Assembly (NCBI RefSeq): GCF_000425445.1
Contig: NZ_KE384378.1
Location: forward strand, 607,191-671,190
Direction: 5' to 3'
DNA length: 64,000 nt
From: Flavobacterium denitrificans DSM 15936
Lineage (GTDB): Bacteria; Bacteroidota; Bacteroidia; Flavobacteriales; Flavobacteriaceae
Shown here one piece after another: positions 37,038-44,271 of this stretch (position 1 is its first letter; each line of letters opens with the position of its first letter). The position numbers were made by a program, and so were the translations under genes. A model generated the notes under the pieces. It was not told the origin of the DNA. It ran no database searches and saw only the letters and a list, made by a program, of their open reading frames with translations.

Positions 37038-37652
37038 ATGAATTTACAGAAAATTTATTCTGATTTACTCTCCAATATTGGCTTTTCAGCAAATGAAATT
37101 CAGCAAAACTGGAACAATTTAGAAAAGGCATATTCCAAAAAATCAAGGCATTACCATAATCTCACACATTTAAAAGAAATGATTGAAAGTTTTGAAACGT
37201 ATCGTGATCAACTTCAAAATCCTGATGAAATTTTGTTCTCTATTTTTTATCATGATTTTGTTTATTCGAGTTCAAAAAAAGATAACGAACTCAAAAGTGC
37301 CAAATATGCTTTGGCTGTTTTACCTAAAAATTTGGATCTAAATAAGCAACTCATTTTTGATGCAATCTGCGCCACACAGCAACATCAGCAAAATGCAATT
37401 GAAGACATAAATTGGCTAATCGATTTTGATTTGAAAATCCTCGCTAAAGATTGGGAAGATTATAAAATCTATTTCGAACAAATTCGAAAAGAATACCGCA
37501 TTTATCCTGATTTTCTCTACAAACCCGGGCGCGCAAAAGCGTTGAAACATTTTCTGGAAAACGAGTTTATTTTTCAGACGGATGAGTTTCGGAATTTGTA
37601 TGAAGAGAAAGCGAGAGCGAATATTGAAAAAGAGATTGCATTATTAACGTAA
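37038..37652 (+). CDS. HD-domain metal-dependent phosphohydrolase (COG4339-like)
   Basis: A 204-residue, soluble, helical protein with the HD-superfamily signature: YHNLTHLKEMIE supplies the first histidine and FYHDFVYSS the HD pair; QHQQNAIEDINWLIDFDL carries a further acidic ligand. This family is predicted to be a metal-dependent phosphohydrolase with unknown substrate. It is divergent from rtcB and upstream of the WYL regulator, so a link to RNA end processing is possible but only by context. The length fits the family. Confidence 0.82.
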   Translation: MNLQKIYSDLLSNIGFSANEIQQNWNNLEKAYSKKSRHYHNLTHLKEMIESFETYRDQLQNPDEILFSIFYHDFVYSSSKKDNELKSAKYALAVLPKNLDLNKQLIFDAICATQQHQQNAIEDINWLIDFDLKILAKDWEDYKIYFEQIRKEYRIYPDFLYKPGRAKALKHFLENEFIFQTDEFRNLYEEKARANIEKEIALLT

Positions 37653-37734
37653 ATGCGTGAGGGATTGAGGCGGTATCTCCCGATTTAGAAAAACAAGGCT
37701 TTTTAGCCGTAGTTTTTGTTAATTGGGAATATAG

Positions 37735-37765
37735 CCGAAAGCCCGACCCGGAGGGGCACGCCCAA
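37735..37765. repeat. Dispersed repeat unit
   Basis: The stretch AAAGCCCGACCCGGAGGGGC belongs to a repeat type common in flavobacterial intergenic DNA. Confidence 0.4.
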
Positions 37766-37786
37766 AATATACAACGCAAAATTAAT

Positions 37787-37904
37787 CTCGCAAAGTCGCA
37801 AAGTCGCAAAGTTTTTTTTAGCCACAGATTAAAGGATTAAAAAAATCTGCTTAAATCTGCCTAATCTGCGTGAAAAAAACTTTGCGCCCTTGCGACTTTG
37901 CGAG
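37787..37904. repeat. 32-bp inverted repeat directly upstream of the WYL gene
   Basis: Arms 37787-37818 and 37873-37904 (start CTCGCAAAGTCGCAA) match at about 29 of 32 positions around a 54-base loop that holds cacagattaaaggatt and atctgcgtg words. The right arm ends 18 bases before the WYL ATG. Confidence 0.75.
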
Positions 37905-37922
37905 CAAAAACACACACAACCT

Positions 37923-38960
37923 ATGTCACAAAACAAAAATGCTTTAATTCGGTACAAAACAATCGACAAATGTCTGCAAAATAAATACCGGCAATGGACA
38001 CTCGAAGATTTAATCGAATGTTGTTCTGAAGCTTTATTTGAATATGAAGGAAGAGAAAACCCCATCAGCAAGCGCACCATTCAAATGGATATTCAGCTCA
38101 TGCGAAGTGAAAAACTCGGTTATAATGCACCAATCGTGGTTTACGATAAAAAGTATTATAAATATGAAGACGAAGATTTTTCGATAACCGATATTCCGCT
38201 GACGGAAACCGATATGAATGTTTTGACTGAAACGGTTTCGATGTTGAAACAATTCAAAGATTTCTCTTTATTTAATGATGTCTCGGATATATTGCAACGT
38301 TTGGAAGATAAAATTTACGCCGAAAAATCGCATACTAAACCTGTTATTTATTTAGATAAAAATGAGAATTTAAAAGGCTTACATTATTTAGATGAAATTT
38401 ATCAGGCGATTATCAAAAAGATGGTTTTGATAATTACTTATAAATCATTCAAATCGCGAGAAGAAACGAAATTTCATTTTCATCCTTTTATATTGAAGGA
38501 ATTCAATAATCGATGGTTTTTAGTCGGAAAGAAAAAAGCATCTCAGCCTATTACTAATTTGGCGTTGGACAGAATTATTTCGATTGACTACGATTTCAAT
38601 CTTCCTTATATAGAAGAAGTTTTTGATGCGGATACTTACTATAAAAATGTAATTGGCGTTACGGTCAATTCGGGATTACAACCCAGACGAATAGAACTTT
38701 GGATTGATGCTGTAAATGCACCATATGTTCTTACAAAACCTTTGCATCCGTCACAGCGATTGATTAAAGAAAATGAAGATCATAGTATTATAGTACATAT
38801 ATTTCTTTCTCCTAATTATGAAATGGAACGTATATTATTAGGTTTTGGTGACGGAATTGAAGTTCTCCGTCCCGATTACCTTCGAAACAGAATGAGAAAA
38901 ATTCTCGAAAAAGCAATATCCAGATATAATCCTGAAAATAATACTGAATTAAACCTATAA
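37923..38960 (+). CDS. WYL-domain transcriptional regulator
   Basis: A 345-residue DNA-binding protein. Residues 1-70 are a winged-helix (HTH) region with IDKCLQNKYRQWTLEDLIEC and SKRTIQMDIQLMRS. The middle contains a WYL domain of Sm-like fold (ITYKSFKSREETKFHFHPF, EFNNRWFLVGKKK) and a C-terminal WCX extension (PSQRLIKENEDHSIIVHIF). WYL proteins bind nucleotides or nucleic acid as ligands and regulate stress, defence and repair genes. I start at the ATG at 37923; an upstream TTG frame would run into the inverted repeat. It could control the nearby rtcB. Confidence 0.88.
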   Translation: MSQNKNALIRYKTIDKCLQNKYRQWTLEDLIECCSEALFEYEGRENPISKRTIQMDIQLMRSEKLGYNAPIVVYDKKYYKYEDEDFSITDIPLTETDMNVLTETVSMLKQFKDFSLFNDVSDILQRLEDKIYAEKSHTKPVIYLDKNENLKGLHYLDEIYQAIIKKMVLIITYKSFKSREETKFHFHPFILKEFNNRWFLVGKKKASQPITNLALDRIISIDYDFNLPYIEEVFDADTYYKNVIGVTVNSGLQPRRIELWIDAVNAPYVLTKPLHPSQRLIKENEDHSIIVHIFLSPNYEMERILLGFGDGIEVLRPDYLRNRMRKILEKAISRYNPENNTELNL

Positions 38961-38986
38961 TTTTTTGAATAATACCGAATTAAACC
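38936..38986. repeat. Direct repeat across the WYL stop codon
   Basis: AATAATACTGAATTAAACCT overlaps the WYL 3' end and recurs with one change about 32 bases downstream, suggesting a small tandem duplication. Confidence 0.5.
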
Positions 38987-39155
38987 TCGTTTTAAAATCA
39001 AAAAAGATTTTTTACTGCATGAATTTTGTTAAAATTTCAAAAAAGAATAGTATATTTCAGTTAAAATTTAACCACAAAACACTGAAAACCAAAGACATTT
39101 TTTAATTAACCAAAAATTTATTTAAAAATAATATGCACGCATAGTATTTTTTAAT

Positions 39156-39163
39156 TATATTTG
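39156..39163 (+). promoter_or_regulatory. -7 box upstream of the MarR/fad locus
   Basis: TATATTTG, 18 bases before the marR-like ATG; a well-placed TTG is not seen. Confidence 0.4.
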
Positions 39164-39181
39164 AAATCGATATAGTTACCT

Positions 39182-39640
39182 ATGAAAGACAAAACGATAG
39201 ATTATATTTTGAGAGCGACATGGCAAGCTGTTTCAAGAATGTATAACGAAGAAGCTGCAAAGTACGATGCAACTATGGCAACCGGATTTGCACTTTTAAG
39301 CATGGACAAGGAAGAAGGAACGCCATCGACCGCTTTAGGCCCAAGAATGGGTATGGAAGCCACAAGCTTAACCAGAACGCTCAAATCTATGGAGGAAAAA
39401 GGTTTAATTGTTCGCAAGAAAAACCCAAGCGACGGCCGAGGCGTATTAATCTACTTGACCGAATTTGGAAAAGAAAAAAGAGATTTATCTAAAAATACAG
39501 TTTTAAAGTTTAATGAAACAGTTAGAAAACATGTTTCGGAAGAAAAGCTGAAACATTTTATCGAAGTTTCTGAAATCATCAACGAACTGATTCACGATAA
39601 AAACATATTTAATCAAACAGAAAACACAGAAGAAAAATAA
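39182..39640 (+). CDS. MarR-family transcriptional regulator
   Basis: A 152-residue winged-helix regulator. The recognition region is PRMGMEATSLTRTLKSMEEKG, followed by the wing LIVRKKNPSDGRGVLIYLT. It is the first gene of the beta-oxidation locus, 47 bp upstream of the FadB-like gene on the same strand. MarR proteins usually repress their own operon and release it on binding a ligand; by context acyl-CoA is a plausible effector here (inference). Length is normal. Confidence 0.92.
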   Translation: MKDKTIDYILRATWQAVSRMYNEEAAKYDATMATGFALLSMDKEEGTPSTALGPRMGMEATSLTRTLKSMEEKGLIVRKKNPSDGRGVLIYLTEFGKEKRDLSKNTVLKFNETVRKHVSEEKLKHFIEVSEIINELIHDKNIFNQTENTEEK

Positions 39641-39687
39641 TCAATTTTGATTGTCCTGATTCTGTAAAAAAACAAATAATAACAAGT

Positions 39688-42078
39688 ATGAAACGCACAA
39701 TTAAAAAAGTTGCTGTAATTGGATCCGGAATTATGGGTTCAGGAATAGCTTGCCATTTTGCCAATATTGGTGTTGAAGTTTTACTTCTTGACATCGTACC
39801 GCGCGAATTGACCGAGGCTGAAGCTAAAAAAGGATTAACTCTTGAAAGTAAAGCTGTTCGCAACCGAGTGGTAAACGAGCACTTGGCGAATTCATTAAAA
39901 TCGAAACCATCTCCTATTTACAGTCAGAAATTCGCAAACAGAATTACGACTGGAAATACGACAGACGATATGGCAAAAATTGCCAATGTTGATTGGATTA
40001 TCGAGGTTGTTGTAGAGCGTTTAGACATTAAGAAATTAGTTTTTGAACAAATCGAGAAATTCCGCAAGCCGGGAACTTTGGTTACTTCAAATACTTCTGG
40101 TATTCCAATTCATTTTATGAGTGAAGGAAGAAGCGAAGATTTTCAACAACACTTCTGCGGCACACACTTTTTTAACCCTGCGCGTTACTTAAAATTATTT
40201 GAAATTATTCCTGGTCCAAAAACTTCAACTGAAGTATTGGACTTCTTAAACGAATACGGATCTAAATTCTTAGGAAAAACTTCGGTTGTTGCTAAAGATA
40301 CTCCGGCGTTTATTGGAAACAGAATTGGTATTTACGGAATCCAAAGTTTATTCCACTTGGTGAAAGAAATGGGATTGACTATCGAGGAAGTTGATAAATT
40401 GACAGGACCGGTAATTGGTCGTCCAAAATCGGCTACTTTCCGTACGGTTGACGTTGTGGGATTGGATACTTTGGTACACGTTGCCAACGGTATTTATGAA
40501 AACTGCCCGAACGACGAACAACACGAATTGTTCAAACTTCCTGATTTCATCAACAAAATGATGGAAAATAATTGGTTAGGAAGCAAAACTGGACAAGGTT
40601 TCTATAAAAAAGTAGATAAAGACATTCTTTCTTTAGACTTAAATACATTAGAATATAGAGCGGCAAAAAAAGCAAATTTTGCTACTCTTGAACTAACAAA
40701 AACTATTGATAAACCAATCAATCGTTTTAAAGTTTTAGTAAAAGGAACAGACAAAGCGGGAGAATTCTATCGTAAGAGTTTCGCTGGAATGTTTGCTTAC
40801 GTGTCAAACAGAGTTCCTGAAATCTCAGACGAATTATACAAAATTGACGATGCCATGAAAGCTGGTTTTGGATGGGAAAATGGTCCATTCGAAATCTGGG
40901 ATGCTATTGGCGTTGCCAAAGGAATTGAAATCATGAAAGCAGAAGGTCTAGAACCTGCTGCATGGGTTACTGAAATGTTGGCTTCTGGAAGCGACAGTTT
41001 CTATACTGTAAAAGAAGGAGCTACTTATTTCTATAACATTCCGACAAAATCACAAGTAAAAGTTCCTGGACAAGATTCATTCATTATTCTGAACAACATT
41101 CGCGAAAGCAAAAAAGTTTGGAGCAACAGTGGTGCAATCATTCAGGATTTAGGAGACGGAATCTTGAATTTAGAATTCCAATCTAAAATGAATACAATTG
41201 GTGGCGACGTTCTACAAGCTATCAATAAAGCAATCGACTTATCTGAAAAAGAATATCAAGGTTTAGTTATTGGTAACCAAGCAGCGAATTTCTCTGTTGG
41301 AGCTAATATCGGAATGATTTTCATGATGGCAGTTGAGCAAGAATACGACGAATTGAACATGGCAATTAAATTGTTCCAAGACACCATGATGCGTGTTCGT
41401 TACTCTTCTATTCCAGTTGTTGTAGCACCTCACGGAATGACTTTTGGCGGTGGATGCGAAATGAGCTTACACGCTGATAAAGTAGTTGCTGCTGCAGAAA
41501 CTTATATGGGATTAGTTGAATTTGGTGTTGGTGTAATTCCTGGTGGTGGTGGTTCTAAAGAAATGACTTTAAGAGCATCTGATTTATTCCGCAAAAACGA
41601 TGTGGAGTTGAACGTTCTTCAAGAGTATTTCTTGACTATCGCCATGGCTAAAGTTTCAACTTCTGGTTATGAGGCTTTTGATACTGGACTTCTTCAACAT
41701 GGAAAAGATGTTATTGTAGTGAACAAAGATCGTCAGATTGCTGAAGCTAAAAAACATGCTTTGTTAATGGCTGAAGCTGGTTATACACAACCAATCAGAA
41801 GAACGGATGTAAAAGTATTAGGAAAACAAGCTTTAGGTATGTTCTTAGTTGGAACAGATCAAATGGAAGCTGGAAAATACATTTCTGAGCACGACAAGAA
41901 AATCGCTAACAAACTGGCTTATGTAATGGCTGGAGGTGATTTATCTGAAGCAACTTTAGTATCTGAACAATATTTATTAGATATCGAACGTGAAGCTTTC
42001 TTGAGTTTATGTACAGAGCGTAAGACTTTAGAAAGAATTCAATACATGTTGACTAAAGGAAAACCACTTCGTAACTAG
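39688..42078 (+). CDS. 3-hydroxyacyl-CoA dehydrogenase / enoyl-CoA hydratase fusion
   Basis: A 796-residue bifunctional beta-oxidation enzyme. The NAD-binding 3-hydroxyacyl-CoA dehydrogenase comes first (VAVIGSGIMGSGIACHFAN at residues 9-27; GTHFFNPARYL; FIGNRIGIYG), then its C-terminal domains. The enoyl-CoA hydratase is at the end (about residues 480-690: NFSVGANIGM, FGGGCEMSLHADKVV, YMGLVEFGVGVIPGGGG). This order is the reverse of E. coli FadB and is the usual Bacteroidetes arrangement. It acts with the thiolase downstream. The 3' gap contains a four-helix-bundle cassette. Confidence 0.95.
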   Translation: MKRTIKKVAVIGSGIMGSGIACHFANIGVEVLLLDIVPRELTEAEAKKGLTLESKAVRNRVVNEHLANSLKSKPSPIYSQKFANRITTGNTTDDMAKIANVDWIIEVVVERLDIKKLVFEQIEKFRKPGTLVTSNTSGIPIHFMSEGRSEDFQQHFCGTHFFNPARYLKLFEIIPGPKTSTEVLDFLNEYGSKFLGKTSVVAKDTPAFIGNRIGIYGIQSLFHLVKEMGLTIEEVDKLTGPVIGRPKSATFRTVDVVGLDTLVHVANGIYENCPNDEQHELFKLPDFINKMMENNWLGSKTGQGFYKKVDKDILSLDLNTLEYRAAKKANFATLELTKTIDKPINRFKVLVKGTDKAGEFYRKSFAGMFAYVSNRVPEISDELYKIDDAMKAGFGWENGPFEIWDAIGVAKGIEIMKAEGLEPAAWVTEMLASGSDSFYTVKEGATYFYNIPTKSQVKVPGQDSFIILNNIRESKKVWSNSGAIIQDLGDGILNLEFQSKMNTIGGDVLQAINKAIDLSEKEYQGLVIGNQAANFSVGANIGMIFMMAVEQEYDELNMAIKLFQDTMMRVRYSSIPVVVAPHGMTFGGGCEMSLHADKVVAAAETYMGLVEFGVGVIPGGGGSKEMTLRASDLFRKNDVELNVLQEYFLTIAMAKVSTSGYEAFDTGLLQHGKDVIVVNKDRQIAEAKKHALLMAEAGYTQPIRRTDVKVLGKQALGMFLVGTDQMEAGKYISEHDKKIANKLAYVMAGGDLSEATLVSEQYLLDIEREAFLSLCTERKTLERIQYMLTKGKPLRN

Positions 42079-42080
42079 AT

Positions 42081-42547
42081 TGTATATTGTAAAATGTATA
42101 TTGTATTTACAGGCAGCATTTTACAAATGAAATAAATTATATTTTTTAAAGATGAATTATTTTAAAGAATTGAAAGTTTGGCAAAAAGCAATTGAACTTG
42201 TAACCAATACTTATTTAAAAACTCAAAAATTTCCTAAAGAAGAAATTTATGGTTTGACTTCACAAATAAGAAGATGTGCGGTGTCCATACCATCAAATAT
42301 AGCGGAAGGTTGTGGACGAAAATCACCTAAAGACTTTAATAACTTTTTAGGAATTTCATTAGGATCAGCATTTGAGTTTGAAACACAATTAATTATTTGC
42401 AAAAATATTGGATATATCGAGCAGGAAGTTTTTAATATTTTAGAATCTGAAATTCAGTATATACAGAATATGCTTATTAAGCTTCAAGCTTCGTTAGATA
42501 CAAAATAAACATTTTACAACTTACAGTATACAATAATACAATATACA
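42081..42547. repeat. Inverted word repeats bracketing the first four-helix-bundle gene
   Basis: TGTATATTGTA at 42081-42091 matches the complement at 42537-42547 exactly. TGTAAAATGT at 42088-42097 matches the complement at 42509-42518. Together they enclose the small gene at 42152-42508, so it looks like an inserted cassette. Confidence 0.65.
42152..42508 (+). CDS. Four-helix-bundle protein (23S rRNA-IVP family), copy 1
   Basis: A 118-residue protein with the family hallmarks: FKELKVWQKAIELVTNTY, FPKEEIYGLTSQIRRCAVSI, PSNIAEGCGRKSPKDF and LGISLGSAFEFETQLIICKN. Members were first seen in 23S rRNA intervening sequences and form pentameric helical bundles with a basic face; DGR Avd proteins are relatives. 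Most copies, as here, lie outside rRNA and their function is unknown. It is placed between the FadB-like and thiolase genes, bracketed by inverted repeats, which argues for insertion rather than a metabolic role. Confidence 0.92.
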   Translation: MNYFKELKVWQKAIELVTNTYLKTQKFPKEEIYGLTSQIRRCAVSIPSNIAEGCGRKSPKDFNNFLGISLGSAFEFETQLIICKNIGYIEQEVFNILESEIQYIQNMLIKLQASLDTK

Positions 42548-42564
42548 GAAAAATACAATCATTT

Positions 42565-43746
42565 ATGAAAACAGCATATATAGTAAAAGCATATAGAACA
42601 GCAGTTGGAAAAGCTCCAAAAGGTGTTTTTAGATTTAAAAGACCTGATGAATTAGCAGCAGAAACCATTCAGTTTATGATGGATGAACTGCCTAATTTCG
42701 ACAAAAAACGTATTGATGACGTTATGGTAGGAAATGCTATGCCCGAAGCAGAACAAGGTTTAAACGTTGGACGTTTGATCTCTTTAATGGGATTAAAAGT
42801 TGAAGATGTTCCTGGAGTTACGGTTAACCGTTACTGTGCTTCTGGATTAGAAACTATCGGAATGGCGACTGCTAAAATCCAATCAGGAATGGCAGATTGT
42901 ATCATTGCAGGTGGTGCAGAAAGTATGAGTTATATTCCGATGGGAGGTTACAAACCAACTCCGGATTATAAAGTTGCTGCTGCAGGTCACGAAGATTATT
43001 ACTGGGGAATGGGTTTAACTGCCGAGGCGGTTGCCAATCAATACAAAATCTCTAGAGAAGATCAGGATGAGTTTGCTTACAACTCTCACATGAAAGCTTT
43101 GAAAGCACAAGCAGAAGGAAAATTTGACAAACAAATTGTTCCTATTACTGTTGAGCAGACTTTCATCAATGAAAATGGTAAAAAAGAAACAAAATCATAC
43201 GTTGTAAACAAAGACGAAGGCCCAAGAGCGGGAACTTCTAAAGAAGCTTTAGCAGGTTTAAGACCGGTTTTTGCTGCTGACGGAAGTGTAACGGCTGGTA
43301 ACTCTTCTCAAATGAGCGACGGTGCAGCATTCGTTTTAATCATGAGTGAGGACATGGTTAAAGAATTAAATCTTGAGCCAATCGCCAGATTAGTAAACTT
43401 TGCTTCTTCTGGTGTTGAGCCAAGAATTATGGGTATTGGTCCAGTAAAAGCAATTCCGAAAGCTTTGAAACAAGCGGGATTAACATTAAATGATATTGAG
43501 TTAATTGAATTAAACGAGGCTTTTGCTTCACAAGCTTTAGCAGTAACTCGCGAGTTAAATATCAATCCAGATATCGTAAACGTAAACGGTGGAGCGATCT
43601 CTTTAGGACACCCTCTAGGATGTACAGGAGCTAAACTTTCTGTTCAGTTATTTGATGAGATGAAACGCAGAGGTAATAAGTACGGAATCGTGAGTATGTG
43701 TGTGGGAACTGGACAAGGTTCTGCAGGGATTTACGAGGTGTTGTAG
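42565..43746 (+). CDS. Acetyl-CoA acyltransferase (3-ketoacyl-CoA thiolase)
   Basis: Cleaves 3-ketoacyl-CoA with CoA to acetyl-CoA and a shortened acyl-CoA. The 393-residue protein has the nucleophilic cysteine motif VNRYCASGLETIGMA, the histidine in NGGAISLGHPLGCTGAK and the C-terminal cysteine in VSMCVGTGQGSAG. A complete PG-loop and ELNEAFASQALA are present. The gene lies between the two four-helix-bundle cassettes and works with the FadB-like enzyme upstream. The symbol fadA is plausible but not certain. Confidence 0.96.
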   Translation: MKTAYIVKAYRTAVGKAPKGVFRFKRPDELAAETIQFMMDELPNFDKKRIDDVMVGNAMPEAEQGLNVGRLISLMGLKVEDVPGVTVNRYCASGLETIGMATAKIQSGMADCIIAGGAESMSYIPMGGYKPTPDYKVAAAGHEDYYWGMGLTAEAVANQYKISREDQDEFAYNSHMKALKAQAEGKFDKQIVPITVEQTFINENGKKETKSYVVNKDEGPRAGTSKEALAGLRPVFAADGSVTAGNSSQMSDGAAFVLIMSEDMVKELNLEPIARLVNFASSGVEPRIMGIGPVKAIPKALKQAGLTLNDIELIELNEAFASQALAVTRELNINPDIVNVNGGAISLGHPLGCTGAKLSVQLFDEMKRRGNKYGIVSMCVGTGQGSAGIYEVL

Positions 43747-43766
43747 TTTTTTTTGAGAAGAAAGAA

Positions 43767-44246
43767 GCAAGAAGCAAGACTTACATTTGGAATGTAGATA
43801 TTCCAAAAGTGCATCCTAAAAAGTAGTAAAAAACTTACTTTTATTTTTTCTTCTTATCTTGCCTCAAAAAAAAATGAGACACAATTTTAAGAATTTGAAA
43901 ATTTGGATTTTAGCTATGGAAATTACTAATGATATCTATAAACTAACTGCCACTTTTCCAAAATCAGAAACTTATAGTTTAATAAGTCAAATGAATAGAT
44001 GTTCTGTTTCAATGCCTTCCAATATTGCTGAAGGTTCAAACAGAGGAAATAAACACTTTCAGCATTATTTGAATATTAGTTTAGGTTCGTCATTTGAATT
44101 ACAAACACAATTACTGATAGCTTTTCAAAATGATTATCTATCCAAGACAAAAACAGAAGAAATAGAAAACAAAATAATTGAATTTCAAAAGATGACAACA
44201 GGTTTCATAAGTAAGTTAGATCAAAATCTTTCTTCTTGACTCTTGC
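43767..44246. repeat. Inverted word repeats bracketing the second four-helix-bundle gene
   Basis: GCAAGAAGCAAGA (43767-43779) and the complement of TCTTGACTCTTGC (44234-44246) agree at 11 of 13 positions and flank the gene at 43874-44239. More aagaagcaag words lie just outside. Confidence 0.55.
43874..44239 (+). CDS. Four-helix-bundle protein (23S rRNA-IVP family), copy 2
   Basis: A 121-residue paralogue of copy 1 with FKNLKIWILAMEITNDIY, FPKSETYSLISQMNRCSVSM, PSNIAEGSNRGNKHF and NISLGSSFELQTQLLIA. I start at the ATG at 43874; the frame opens at a TTG 15 bases earlier. The two copies are clearly different in sequence, so this is not a recent duplication. Like copy 1 it lies in a gap of the fad locus (thiolase / acyl-CoA dehydrogenase) and is flanked by repeats. 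Confidence 0.92.
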   Translation: MRHNFKNLKIWILAMEITNDIYKLTATFPKSETYSLISQMNRCSVSMPSNIAEGSNRGNKHFQHYLNISLGSSFELQTQLLIAFQNDYLSKTKTEEIENKIIEFQKMTTGFISKLDQNLSS

Positions 44247-44271
44247 ATCTTTTAATCTAAACAAAAACAAA

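Noticed and set aside
42152-44239. Diversity-generating retroelement suggested by the Avd-like proteins
   Set aside because: No reverse transcriptase, template repeat or variable repeat is present nearby.
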